DNA from: Chrysaora quinquecirrha
Taxonomy: Eukaryota > Cnidaria > Scyphozoa > Semaeostomeae > Pelagiidae
NCBI GenBank assembly: GCA_014526335.1
Contig: JACTAT010000014.1
Coordinates: 2,472,840 to 2,536,839, forward strand
Reading direction: 5' to 3'
DNA length: 64,000 bases
Shown: in pieces, positions 52,901 to 63,742 of the stretch
Layout of the letters: the number at the start of each line of letters is the position of its first letter
How positions within the stretch are numbered: the stretch's first letter is position 1
Position numbers and translations under genes: made by a program
Notes under the pieces: model-generated
What the model saw: the letters and a program-made list of their open reading frames with translations, nothing else
Databases searched by the model: none
Told to the model about the DNA's origin: nothing

Positions 52901-54754
52901 TTGCTGTCCAATACTTTGGACCAACATAGTTATTGCTAATGCGTAAGCACAACGCCTTGTAACTAAGAAATGTTGCTAGGTGGTGAAATGTTGCAAGTTG
53001 TTGCAGTTTGTCAAAAACAAAACAAATGTTTGACAAGCAATGTTTGAAAGGCAGCCAAACGATCGAGCATTGCTTGACAATCAAAAATAAGCAAAATTTG
53101 TGAAGTGAAGTTTTTGTAAAAGTTCAAAAACATTTTTCGCTGGACGCACGCAAAAAATGTTGGACAAGCAATGTTTTTGGATGTGGCCAAACGGTCAAAC
53201 ATTTTGCTTGACAAGCAAATTTCAAGTGTTGGACCAACAATGTTTGATCGTTTGGCCAGGGCCTTACACGCTAGCAAATCTATAGGCACTAGGATGGTGG
53301 ATGCAAACTGTGTACTATTAGGCTTGATGTGGTCGTATTTTTTGCACACTTTTGTGGTATTTTATTTCAAACTGTCTCGCAAGGATGAAGTCCGCAACAA
53401 GAGCTTCACAGCATTTAGATGAACTAGCTTATTAGCTTATATAGCGCAGAACTTAGAATATTTGTATGTGATTTTTTATAGGACACTCTGTGAACGACAG
53501 GCATGGGTGACTTCAAATATATATGGATTTTCAAGGCCTATTGAAGCTTTTGGAGTAGAGCGATATAAGCAAAATATCAACAAGGTATTGTCTGCAGTAT
53601 TTCGAGACCCACTCTGTTTATTGCTAGAAGGCATTAGATAGGCTATCTACAGTAGTACATTAGTGCGTCATATAATCAATATCTATGGGACAAACATTAT
53701 TGCGCCTTGTAGAAAGTTAGACTCGTTATCTCATTTGTTGGCAAAAGAAGGGCGACCGTCTGCGATCATCGAAAACGAAGTGTTCGCATACAGTATATTG
53801 CTTGTGATGCTTGTGCACGATGATCGATGATCCTCCGTCCCCTGTGATGTCACGTGTGGCCAAGAAGACAAATAAACCGCTTTGATGTGACTCAGAAAGG
53901 ATCGTCGATGATATGGGTTTCCTGTCGGCAAGAAACGGATTCTTTTTGCTTGATCGCCCGATGGTCGGCGTTGGTCTTTTCAATTCATATTCTCATAAAT
54001 CGCAAGCATCGTAAAACCTGGTTCTAATTTGTCGCGAAGGGACAGCGTTGGTCGCTAAGCCTGTGCTTTGTGAGTGTGACGGGATGATCTTTTGTTTTCT
54101 ATTATTCTTGATCATTTCTTGATCTACCCTAAATTGCTTTAGGCCGGATTACTGTACACTAGCATCTTCAGGTAAAAGTTGCTTCACGTTTTTTTTGTGA
54201 TCGTGGACAATGAGAGAATATGACAGTGTAAAACCCCGTAAAACCCCTTACAAGTTTCTGGTAGTTGCTTGAAGGATAAAGAATTCAAGAGGAACAATTT
54301 GATCAGCGATCAAATGAAAGCTTTGTGATGGTCAATTAAAGTGGATTAAAAACCTCGCCAAAACCTCATCTGCAAGCAACTATGAGCAACTTGTAAGGGG
54401 TTTTTCACTGTCATATTCTCTCGTTGTCCGTGATCACAGAAAAAATGTGGAGCAACTTTTACCTGAAGATGCTAGTGTAATCCGGCCTTTTAACAGTGAA
54501 CTATGGCAAATATGAACTTTAACGTGGCTAATAACAAATGCTATGAATAACGAGTAGCAATAAGGATAACAGGAAAAACGACTTAACAAGTAATGTCCAT
54601 AGTTCGCGCTTCTCGTGCTCAGTTTTTGAAATATATTTATTTTTCTTCTTTGTAGTCGAGAAAAGGACTAGAATACATTCTGGAGAAAATGTTCACCCCA
54701 GAAAAGGTTGTGACTGTTCTAAGTGGTATACCGTTAACGCAAAACTTTCAATGA
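49958..54754 (+). CDS. PRELID1: PRELID1-like mitochondrial lipid-transfer protein, whole gene (6 exons)
   Basis: PRELI/MSF1 proteins shuttle phosphatidic acid across the mitochondrial intermembrane space with a TRIAP1/Mdm35 partner, feeding cardiolipin synthesis. The joined exons give 184 residues: MKYFSTSSNIKYSWDQVSSA, then WRRYPNPWSKHVLTEDVV, LLTKTNRLPKWGEK, MVVEEKCEY, AWVTSNIYGFSRPIEAFGVE and KGLEYILEK. Each has a direct counterpart in human PRELID1 in the same order, and YPNPxSKHVLTED favours PRELID1 over the PRELID3 group. All five junctions are in phase. The protein stops after the PRELI domain and lacks the Ala/Lys-rich C-terminal tail of the vertebrate protein (219 residues). Exons: 49958-49989, 51080-51169, 51494-51569, 52113-52267, 53482-53584, 54656-54754. 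Confidence 0.94.
50184..50281. repeat. Small inverted repeat, PRELID1 intron 1
   Basis: AACCTAGACTGGACAGC and GCTGTCCAGTCTAGGTT are perfect inverses about 60 bp apart. Confidence 0.7.
51080..51169 (+). CDS. PRELID1: PRELID1 exon 2
   Basis: Acceptor TTTACATAG; encodes YSWDQVSSAFWRRYPNPW and SKHVLTEDVVS. Ends AG/GTATGA, phase 2. Confidence 0.95.
51494..51569 (+). CDS. PRELID1: PRELID1 exon 3
   Basis: Encodes CLEDAKLKTIKLLTKTNRLP and KWGEK. Donor AAG/GTTGGT, phase 0. Confidence 0.93.
51840..52060. repeat. Degenerate tandem repeat, GAGAAACAATAGAT
   Basis: About six drifted units of 30-35 bp with AAACAATAGATTTATTG or similar, in PRELID1 intron 3. Confidence 0.6.
52113..52267 (+). CDS. PRELID1: PRELID1 exon 4
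   Basis: Encodes FVSSTTACLVEESVLDLAKK, TLTTYTRNI and MVVEEKCEY. Ends TG/GTGAGC, phase 2. Confidence 0.95.
52806..53266. mobile_element. MITE, GGCCAAACGATCAAACATT family, long copy, PRELID1 intron 4
   Basis: TTAGGCCCTGGCCAAACAAT at the left, ATCGTTTGGCCAGGGCCTTA at the right. Interior as in 38498-38945 but reversed. Confidence 0.83.
53482..53584 (+). CDS. PRELID1: PRELID1 exon 5
   Basis: Encodes TLCERQAWVTSNIYGFSRPI and the lipid-pocket helix EAFGVERYKQN. Donor AAG/GTATTG. Confidence 0.94.
53585..54140. other. PRELID1 intron 5, left part
   Basis: Moderately GC-rich 53720-54000 with short inverted words (ATCATCG/CGATGAT); no exon recognised. Confidence 0.35.
54141..54488. mobile_element. MITE with long terminal inverted repeats, PRELID1 intron 5
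   Basis: AGGCCGGATTACTGTACACT at the left is the inverse, with small changes, of the right end AGTGTAATCCGGCCT. The pairing continues for about 120 bp per side, including GAGAGAATATGACAGTG and CACTGTCATATTCTCTC. Confidence 0.85.
54656..54754 (+). CDS. PRELID1: PRELID1 exon 6 and stop
   Basis: Encodes SRKGLEYILEKMFTPEKVV and a short unique end; TGA at 54752-54754. Confidence 0.92.
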   Translation, partial: SRKGLEYILEKMFTPEKVVTVLSGIPLTQNFQ

Positions 54755-56411
54755 TATTGTCTTATATTTAGGGTTTTAATTAATTATTTCGAATAATGCA
54801 GTGAAATAAGTGATTTGTGGGATAGTGTGAGAAAACGCTGAAAACGGTTCTTCTTACAAATGGCTTTCTGCAGCGGATAACCTAATGGCGATGCGGCACT
54901 TGACTATGGCAGGCAAACATTATTGATAATCTAATGCACCATTCCCCGGCTCTCAATGTTTCCCGTTTCGGTATGACGAGCGTGCCGCTTGGGTGCTAGA
55001 ACAGGGACCAATGGCGTTCTTTCCATTATGGATACTAAGAAATGAAATAAGAAAACTTGTTTGACATATTCAATATTTGTATACAATTATTCCTCCATGA
55101 CTAATGACGCAAAATTACACGCTTTTTTTTATAAGGAGCCACTTTATAAGAAACCTACATGTAGAAGGCCTGAAAATTTAAAGAACTTATACTAATAAAG
55201 AAAAAATAACCAAAGAACTTTTTATTGTTGAATAGTTTTATCACTGCAAACAATCAAGAATTTGCAATGCCAGTTCCTTTCATTTGCAGTCGAAAATCGC
55301 ATAAATTGTACGTTACGCATGTTTCCGTGAGTAGTCTCGAGCTTTGCTCACATCTAAGTGTCTCTGTATAGTAGTCATGAAACTGAACATGCATTTAAAC
55401 TTAAGGAACTATTAAGGAACTTTTGGAATTACAATCTTCTCGAAAGAAGTCCAAAAATAAGGAACTTTAAGAAATAGGTCTTGAACTAGATTCTTTGTAA
55501 AAAAAAGCGTGTATACCAGTAGTATCAAAAATTTTAGTTTGGGACAGATAAGCGATTAGCATTAGGGTACCTAAAGTCCATAAAAAACGATATGACACGG
55601 GAAAGGGAATGTTCTAAAGACAATTTTCCGTGATTAGCACAAGGGTATGTATTTCGTTAAAAGAGGTCCGTGTTTAGGGTCCGTTTGTTACACCTTTGTA
55701 CGAGCATGATACTATAGGAAAGTATATGAGTGCCCCCCCGGCGGGAAGTGTATCTACCAAATTCGTGCGATTTTCGTGCGATCGAACTTTACGATCTGTT
55801 TGTAACAAGATTTTTCAGAACGTTTTGGAAGGCAAAGGAGGCAAGTGGGGACTATGTTTTCCTTTTTTTCAAAACACGGAATTATAGAAGTGTAGCAAAG
55901 CTCTAAACATACTTACGGGAAGTACATTGCATTGCATTAAATAAATTTTGTCGTTTATTTGTAAAAAAGTCATAAAAGGCAAAACAAGAGCATGGGGAAA
56001 TAACCATCCACCGTTTTGTATGGACAACCGGACACTCAATTTGTCACAGGAACAATGGCCGCTTGCTCGAACCCACTGACCCCGGACAAATGTTAGTGAG
56101 CTTGGGTTTGAGGTTCGAAATAATATTGATTCAAGTTTCTGCAAAAGCTAAAAAGCGTGAAGCTCCAAGTGTAAATTTTACTTGGTTGTTATCCAGGGTA
56201 TAAAATTACTACCCCTTTCAATTAAAACTTTTCAATATAATTACCCCTCGCGGCTTAGGGCTTTTTAGTAAGGGCAAACGTGTAAGGCCAGATGCCGTAA
56301 TGCGGATGTATACTTTTGCGGTCGATCAAAGAAAAGTCACAGCATGGCAACTGCGTTTTCTGAAGTGACACTGACTGAAGGGAGCTGCAAGTTTGTGCTT
56401 GTCAGAAGAAG
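54755..56411. other. PRELID1 to tetraspan gene intergenic region
   Basis: Contains the MITE at 55116-55513. No other gene; no clear AATAAA close to the PRELID1 stop. The promoter of the next gene should lie near 56300-56410. Confidence 0.4.
55116..55513. mobile_element. MITE, ACACGCTTTTTTATAAGGAAC family
   Basis: Ends ACACGCTTTTTTTTATAAGG and TTTGTAAAAAAAAGCGTGT. It is close to 20740-21143 read in reverse: CTACATGTAGAAGGCC, TCGAAAATCGCATAAATTGT and GTAGTCTCGAGCTTTGCTCA are shared. Confidence 0.78.
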
Positions 56412-56504
56412 ATGCTGGGCAAAATGGAGGCGAAAGAACAGCTCGGCGAAGCTAGATGGAAAGTCTTGAAATATCCAAGAGCTCTAATGAAAATAGTTCT
56501 TTTG
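56412..56504 (+). CDS. Tetraspan gene exon 1
   Basis: MLGKMEAKEQLGEARWKVL then the first half of TM1 (ALMKIVLL). In-frame stop upstream at 56376-56378. Donor TTG/GTAAGG, phase 0. Start could be 56412 or 56424. Confidence 0.78.
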
Positions 56505-59500
56505 GTAAGGTTTTGCAGCTTTTAAAAATTTCATGCTAGGACACCATCAAATTAAAACCCTTCTTATTTAGGCCAAGGTGGTAAAGAATACCTAATAAAT
56601 AATTATGCTATTACTGTATTATTATGACATTACTTTCACTTGAAGGCCCGCTGAGCTCAAAAGAAACAGTTTATTTTACCTTTAGCAGCAAAATATTTAT
56701 TAAAGCGCTAAGGCCAATGAAAATTTTATATTAGTTTAGCGTCACCCGCCCGCATCAGTTTACGTGCCCGCGCAAAAAAGTTCATTATTTTACAAAATTT
56801 CATTATTCCAATACAAATTGACCATTCTTAACAAGAACAATACATCACCCACTTCATATGCTTGCCTACCCACCAACCAATCGTCGTAACATGGTTCAAA
56901 TGTTCAAGTTGCGTGTTCCGATCTGATAATGTTAGCGAAATTTCGACATTCGATTACGTAATCGAGTAGTAATTTACTGTATTTTCTATTTTCAAATGCC
57001 TTGCATTATTGTTTCCAAATAATTCGATTTTGAAAATAAAAACACGTGACGAGAAGAGAGAGGACTCAAGTAATTTGAAAGCTCGAACTAGTACCGAATC
57101 TCTGATGGGCGGGATCTTTGTTGAACATGTCTGGATGAATTTGTTCCGATTAATTAATGTATTTGATGCGTTCTCCAGCTACAGAGTCCTTTCGCCCCTG
57201 TGGCGCAGTTTCCAAACTTGAGCCTAGAAAACGTTATTTTAATGCGCAAAATTCTTCAAGCTGTTAAAATACTTAAAGATTGACCTTTTAACTACAGTAC
57301 ATCCTCAATTATCCGAATCTCGATGATCCAAACCTAAATTTTCCGAAGCGCAAAAACTTCTTAACACTTCTTTAGATTGACCAAATGTAAGCCTCACTAC
57401 TTCGAATCTTTGTCCAATATAATTACTGTATTATTTTAACCAGTCGCTATATTAAATCGGTTATCTTTCGTTTTTACCGGCTTTTAACTTTATCAGAAAC
57501 AAAAACATTCTTTCGGTTGTATTTAATGTAGCTGATTTGCATCGAAAAATTTCTACCAATATCGTCTGCAACCCATTTGAGCAACTATTAAGCACCTGTG
57601 TACAGTAACAATACACTTGAAAGGAAGGTAAGCAAGTGAAATTGTCGTCCTCGGTTATCCGAATTTTTAGCTTATCCGAACGACCCTCCGTAAAATTGAG
57701 TTCAACCTGTTCGGATAATCGAGGATATACTTATTTGTTTGTTTAATCTGAGTTGAATTTGACAATAAATATGAAAGATTTTTTGTTCGGAATGTTGCGT
57801 GTTTTCAGACGCGAAATCGCCATTTGGTCACCCTTTAACGCACGCAGGCCAATTGCAGTGTAAAATCCTTTTGATTCCTTCGGTTCGATACAAACAAATC
57901 GCGTGAAGCAAAGCCAGAGAATCAACTTTATTGTTGAAAAGCATTTACTGCGCCAAAGGGCGACAGATTAGTTTTTCAAAGGCAACAGAAAAAATTAACT
58001 TTTGTTGAAAGTCTAAAACAAATGGCAAGTGAAACATTATTTTTCTATCCAAGAGGCCTAAATTAACAACTTGAGCACAGTTCAGCTTGTTTTTCTCTCA
58101 CCGATGAAAGAAACTGCAGCGAGAAAAATTTGGAGTGGATAAAAAAGGAAAAAATTTGAAAATTGATACCCAACACGAATTTGGTAACCGGAAACAACTT
58201 ATTGTTTCTTGAAGTTGCGAGCGTCAAAACAAACAATAAAGCCATTATTTCATCTCGCGAATCATCAACAAGACACTTTGTATTTTCGAGTTGCCTCAGC
58301 GCAGCTCTAGAAATTACGCGACTAAAACAAAAACATTGCTGCAAGGCTTAGGCCCATCCAAAGCCATACATAAGGGCGACAGGCCTCTATATGGCACTAT
58401 AACAAAAATAATGAATAATGAATAATGAAAAAATGCCGCATGACATTTTCAGGAGGAAAGTGACACTAAACTAATATAAAATTTCCATCGGCCTAATGAC
58501 TCTGAAATGCTCCCCTGCCCTCTTAAATTTGAATTTTGTAATAGGCACGATGAGCTCCTTCATTTCTCCTTAACACCCATCTTAAAGCTGACCCTTTATT
58601 CTGATAGGGTTTAGGGTACCGAAGTCGTGACGTCACAAATACCGATTTTAGAATTTCTCAATATGCTCTTCATTTTCTGAAAAAGCATAAAAAATAATGC
58701 AATAATGTCGAATATCAGCCACCCGAAGAAATACAATAGGAAATCACTGCATTTTTACTACGTTTATTACATTTCAATCAGAAATCACTGCATTTTTGCT
58801 CTGGCTCCTACAATTTAGAACATTTAGTTTATAAACATTTGACTGATTTTTGCGTGTTTGAGCATTATTTTTGCTGTTCTTTTACGAAATGAACAGTAAA
58901 TTGTGAAATTCTAAAAAAATGTTTAAGGATTAAGAAATTTGTATGCATACAGCACTGAAGCAAACATTTTGCTTGGCACGTATGTATGTGTACCCGCAGC
59001 ATCCAAAGGTTAAATGCCCCCCGCCCCTAGAATACACACCTCTTTAAAGTTCAACAATCTAATGAAGCCACAGGCATTTAGTCAAAGTAAACACTTTTTT
59101 TCTGTTTGCAGTTACTTCCAATTGCAGCCGTTGCCCTGACTGTCCCATTCAACAAAGTTGCTTTTATTCACCAAAGAAATGACACTGGATGGTTCAACAT
59201 CACATTGAAGTTCCCATTTCATTATGACAACAAAACAGCAATTTACACCAATGAAACAATCCCACCAAATTTTGCATTTGGACAGCAAGTAGAAATCTGC
59301 AGTTGGTTATTTGTTGGAATCAATGGAGCATGGTTCATCATGGCAGCATCAATTTTGGTGTCTTATATCAGTGCTCATGGAGGTGAAAAATGGAAAAAGT
59401 TGCCACAATGGTAAGAAGAAATACAGTACAGCACACCTTTTCAACTTAAAAGCAGCCTTCTTTTCATACTTTTTACTGACTACTTCCCGTACCAAAAAAG

Positions 59501-62500
59501 CTAGGAACAAAGCTGGGAAAGCTGGGATTTCCTAGGATTTCTCCAGGTTTCCCAGCTTTTTTGGTACGGGTTCAGGCTTATGGTACTTTATAAACTTTGG
59601 TCTTGATGCATGATCTTTGATTTAGACCCTTTTTACATTATGCCGTTTCTAAACATAAACAGTTCTAAACAAAGTCATATCGGATTGGCTTTCTGTTTAC
59701 ACTGAAACATTTTCAAAACTGGCATAAAATGAAAACGATTTTCAAAAATGGTATGATTTGAAAACGGTACGAATCGTAATGCCTTAATATGGTACAGTTT
59801 GATGCTGCTTTGCTGAATGAATGAGAGAGAAAAACAATTACTCTTTGTTCCTGTTGACATGAAACAATATATTTTGATCAAAAACTGATGACCTTGCTCA
59901 TCGTATTCATTTCATACCGGCATAGTTTAAACAGGGACTCCCAATTCCCCAATTGATATGAAATCATTCCATATTCATTTCATACCGGCATAGTGTAAAC
60001 GGGGACTCCCAATTGCCCATCCGATAGAAATCATTCCGTATTCATTTCATACCGGCATAGTGTAAATGGGGACTCCCAATTGCCCATCCGATAGAAATCA
60101 TTCCGTATTCATTTCATACTGGCATAGTGTAAACGGGGACTCCCAATTGCCCATCAGATAGAAATCATTCCGTATTCATTTCATACCGGCATAGTGTAAA
60201 CGGGGACTCCCAATTGCCCATCCGATAGAAATCATTCCGTATTCATTTCATACCGGCATAGTGTAAACGGGGACTCCCAATTGCCCATCCGATAGAAATC
60301 ATTCCGTATTCATTTCATACCGGCATAGTGTAAACGGGGACTCCCAATTGCCCATCCGATAGAAATCATTCCGTATTCATTTCATACCGGCATAGTGTAA
60401 ACGGGGACTCCCAATTGCCCATCCGATAGAAATCATTCCGTATTCATTTCATACCGGCATAGTGTAAACAGGGACTCCCAATTGCCCATCCGATAGAAAT
60501 CATTCCGTATTCATTTCATACTGGCATAGTGTAAACGGGGACTCCCAATTGCCCATCCGATAGAAATCATTCCGTATTCATTTCATACTGGCATAGTGTA
60601 AACGGGGACTCCCAATTGCCCATCCGATAGAAATCATTCCGTATTCATTTCATACCGGCATAGTGTAAACGGGACTCCCAATTGCCCATCCGATAGAAAT
60701 CATTCCGTATTCATTTCATACGATAGTGTAAACGGGACTCCCAATTGCCCATCCGATAGAAATCATTCCGTATTCATTTCATACCGGCATAGTGTAAACG
60801 GGGACTCCCAATTGCCCATCCGATAGAAATCATTCCGTATTCATTTCATACCGGCATAGTGTAAACGGGACTCCCATTCCGTATTCATTTCATACCGGCA
60901 TAGTGTAAACGGGGACTCCCAATTGCCGATAGAAATCATTCCGTATTCATTTCATACCGGCATAGTGTAAACGGGGACTCCCAATTGCCCATCCGATAGA
61001 AATCATTCCGTATTCATTTCATACCGGCATAGTGTAAACGGGGACTCCCAATTGCCCATCCGATAGAAATCATTCCGTATTCATTTCATACGGGCATAGT
61101 GTAAACGGGGACTCCCAATTGCCCATCCGATAGAAATCATTCCGTATTCATTTCATACTGGCATAGTGTAAACGGGGACTCCCAATTGCCCATCCGATAG
61201 AAATCATTCCGTATTCATTTCATACCGGCATAGTGTAAACGGGGACTCCCAATTGCCCATCCGATAGAAATCATTCCATATTCATTTCATACCAGCATAG
61301 TGTATATTGGGCCTGGGATTATACTGTAGCTTTAGAGATTTTCTCACTTGTTATTATTTATTGCAGGATGGCTTTTCAGCTGCAGCATGGCAATTATTGG
61401 TGCTACATTAACTGGGCTCTGGTTTTACAATATTTTAGATCTGAGGAAAACAGCTCGAGATGAAATCAATTACGTGTACAATGGTCCAAGCCAATGTCTG
61501 CAGTCGAATATATGCTACATAAGTTTTCCAAGTTTCGTTCTTCTGTATGTGGCTTCTGTAAGTACCAAAAATTTTTTGGTTTTGGATTCTAGAGATTCGT
61601 TCTACAATTCTCAGGGTATAAACTCTACAAATAGACTTTAAAATTGACTATTAGTTGCACAAATGCCACATTTTCCATAAGAATATCACAAGACTCCTTG
61701 AATAGGTTCTGACCAGTAGTTCCGTGTAGGCAGAAAGAGTTTGTTGCTCACTTGGGCCCTTCAGTTAATTCTATAATTCTTTTGATCTTCCCGCTGTATC
61801 CGACAAACTGATTGGTGTTTAAAACACAATGACAATTCAGCTGCACTTTCTGATTGGTGCATTTCGATCCGCATCTGGGTATAAATTCCACCTTTTTCAA
61901 GTGTTTCCATCTGTTTCTGACGTTTATAATCTGAGGAGTGTCAGACAAAAAATGCTTTCAAGTAAGCCCGATAATGTTTCCGCTGTTCATAGCAATTTTG
62001 AAGTTTTGTACTACTCAAAAACTATTCACTCCTTTTATAGCAAGATGAACAACTGAAGAAGAGAGAAAATAACATACAGCTCATTAAGAGTGAACACCCA
62101 TGCAGAACTTTCTTAAGTTTCAAGTATCCAGTATTGAACTTTAGTTTTTGAGTAGTACAAAACTTTAAAATTGCAGTTACACTCTTTTTTTATAAGAACA
62201 ATTTTATAAGAACACGAGCCTGGATTTTGCCCAGATTTTAAGAACAAAATAAGAACAAGCCGAGGCTGGCCTTTTCAAAACCCGTAAGAATATCAGCTAA
62301 ATATGAAAGTAAGACAGACAGATTGAATGCAAAAGCAAGCAAGCAAAGAAATGGACAAGCATGCTTCATTTTTACTCAATCCTAGTACCACTACAGACAT
62401 TCATTGAAAAATATAGATGTCTTATACCAAGGAATTAAGAACAGATTAAGAACATTTCAGGCTTAAAAAAGGCAAAAACTTAAGAACAGCCAGCCTCGAT

Positions 62501-63129
62501 CAAAATTTCCTGGTTCTGATAAAAAAAGAGTGTAACAGCGGAAACATTTGCGGGGATACTTTTCATCGCAATTCTGAAGTTTTGTACTTTCTTGAATTTT
62601 TAAGTAGTTGAGCACTACTTTCTTATAAGTGGGGGCAACCGCTTTCCGGGACGCCGGTACAGAGCACCCCGTACACGGTACGGCAGGCTAAAAATCGACC
62701 CAGTACGGTAGAAACGCAACCCGGTACATGGTATACTTGAAAAATCAAAGCCATGGCATGTGCATGTGTGAAAACTGGAGCACCGCTACATCGTCTCAAA
62801 TACTGACCGGTTCGCTTGCAAAAAAGCCGGTACACGGGTACAGTGATCATAGCTGTCACCCCCCCCCCCTATAATCACCATAAACCACTTTCGCATAAAA
62901 AACCGTCTGTTTGTCCAGCGATCTATATATTGGAAACCAGACCGAGAACCAGGCATAAAATATTAAAACTCTTTTTCAGGGAATCGCACTATTATCATCA
63001 TTGCTATGGGGTATAAGTATCTTCATTGCCTTGAAGTACTCATTCAGATCAAAATATGCATCGCGTTCTGGCATTACTGGTGTATTGGAAATGAGCACTG
63101 ATATGGTGGATGATATCCATTTCAGATAA
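56412..63129 (+). CDS. Four-pass membrane protein, whole gene (4 exons)
   Basis: Joined exons 56412-56504, 59112-59382, 61367-61557 and 62980-63129 give 234 residues (230 from the second ATG, 56424). All three junctions are in phase. Four hydrophobic segments: ALMKIVLLLLPIAAVALTVP, then CSWLFVGINGAWFIMAASIL, WLFSCSMAIIGATLTGLWF and FVLLYVASGIALLSSLLWGI. The loop between the first two has three N-glycosylation motifs (NIT, NKT, NET), so it is probably lumenal or extracellular; the second large loop has a CLQSNIC cysteine pair. The C-terminal tail is polar (SKYASRSGIT). The layout recalls TMEM179-type tetraspan proteins, but I see no decisive signature and do not name a function. Confidence 0.82.
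56505..59111. other. Tetraspan gene intron 1
   Basis: Holds the element at 57293-57735. No exon recognised in the remainder; small open frames (57743-57925, 58063-58344) lack support. Confidence 0.4.
57293..57735. mobile_element. MITE, pogo/Tigger-like ends
   Basis: ACAGTACATCCTCAATTATC at the left and GATAATCGAGGATATACTT at the right are inverted. Internal TTATCCGAA words recur. Ends of this kind are seen in pogo-type elements; no transposase remains, so the family call is tentative. Confidence 0.6.
59112..59382 (+). CDS. Tetraspan gene exon 2
   Basis: Acceptor TTTGCAG; second half of TM1, glycosylated loop, TM2. The donor GGAG/GTGAAA (phase 1) is required to match exon 3; the stronger-looking TG/GTAAGA at 59411 gives the wrong frame. 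Confidence 0.82.
59487..59569. repeat. Short hairpin element, tetraspan intron 2
   Basis: CCCGTACCAAAAAAGCT and AGCTTTTTTGGTACGGG are perfect inverses bracketing GGAAAGCTGGGATTTCC and GGTTTCCC. Confidence 0.75.
59890..61312 (+). repeat. 67-bp minisatellite, about 21 copies, tetraspan intron 2
   Basis: The unit contains CATTCCGTATTCATTTCATA, CCGGCATAGTGTAAACGGGG, ACTCCCAATTGCCCATCCGA and TAGAAAT. Most copies are nearly identical in the centre; the outermost are diverged and a few have small deletions (for example near 60722 and 60875). It ends 55 bp before exon 3. Confidence 0.95.
61367..61557 (+). CDS. Tetraspan gene exon 3
   Basis: Acceptor TTATTGCAG; TM3, loop with CLQSNIC, start of TM4. 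Donor TCT/GTAAGT. Confidence 0.85.
61700..62020 (-). repeat. Dispersed repeat with CCGCTGTATCC and TGACACTCCTC blocks, tetraspan intron 3
   Basis: Combines the blocks found at 42190-42400 and, in reverse, 45391-45545, so those are parts of one longer element. Inverted GAAGTTTTGTACTACTCAAA and TTTGAGTAGTACAAAACTTT flank 61994-62171. Confidence 0.65.
62179..62534. mobile_element. MITE, ACACTCTTTTTTTATAAGAAC family
   Basis: Ends ACACTCTTTTTTTATAAGAA and TTCTGATAAAAAAAGAGTGT are inverted. Interior as 10335-10708. Confidence 0.78.
62980..63129 (+). CDS. Tetraspan gene exon 4 and stop
   Basis: Acceptor CTTTTTCAG; rest of TM4 (GIALLSSLLWGISIFIAL) and cytosolic tail ending VDDIHFR, TAA at 63127-63129. 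Confidence 0.85.
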   Translation, partial: GIALLSSLLWGISIFIALKYSFRSKYASRSGITGVLEMSTDMVDDIHFR

Positions 63130-63265
63130 TCACAACCCAGAGGTACTTTTTTGTTTAAATTGAGACTGGAAAAGGCCAAAACTGATAATGTACATCCTGA
63201 CACCACACTTGACACTTGCTTCGATTTAAAACACCTTATGCTTCGTCTGGGAATAGTTGCCATTT

Positions 63266-63335
63266 ACACGCATTTTTTTATAAGGAAGTTCGGCTCAGAC
63301 TTAGTACTTAAAATTCCTTAGCTAACTAACTAACC

Positions 63336-63419
<84 letters not shown>

Positions 63420-63742
63420 TACTAACTAACGGCCAAAATTGAGTACTCAATATTCCTTAGCAATTCCTTAACTTCCTACTTTGTGATTCTTAAAAACAAC
63501 CAATGGTCAAGGAAATATACATCATAAGGTGTCAGAAGACGAATAGAAATGAATACTGATTAAAAACCATTGGCAATAAGTATTGCTTGCTCTGTTAATT
63601 CAAAACTTCATCTTTTTTAATCGAAATGCTAAGTTAAAGATTCCTTAGTAGTCTCCGGTCCAGTACTAGATATTCCTTAAGTTTTTGCCTACCCGAGTAC
63701 TACCTTCCTTATAAGCACTTCCTTATAAAAAAATGCGTGTAA
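63266..63742. mobile_element. MITE, ACACGCATTTTTTTATAAGGAA family
   Basis: Ends ACACGCATTTTTTTATAAGG and CCTTATAAAAAAATGCGTGT are inverted. An (AACT)n microsatellite lies inside the left half. Confidence 0.8.
63319..63430. repeat. (AACT)n tetranucleotide microsatellite
   Basis: About 27 nearly perfect units of CTAA/AACT. Confidence 0.95.

Noticed and set aside
53171..53422. 83-residue frame near PRELID1 exon 5
   Set aside because: It lies mostly in the MITE at 52806-53266, and similar frames appear in other copies of that family.
57743..57925. 60-residue minus-strand frame
   Set aside because: No recognisable domain, no splice sites, and it adjoins an inverted-repeat element.
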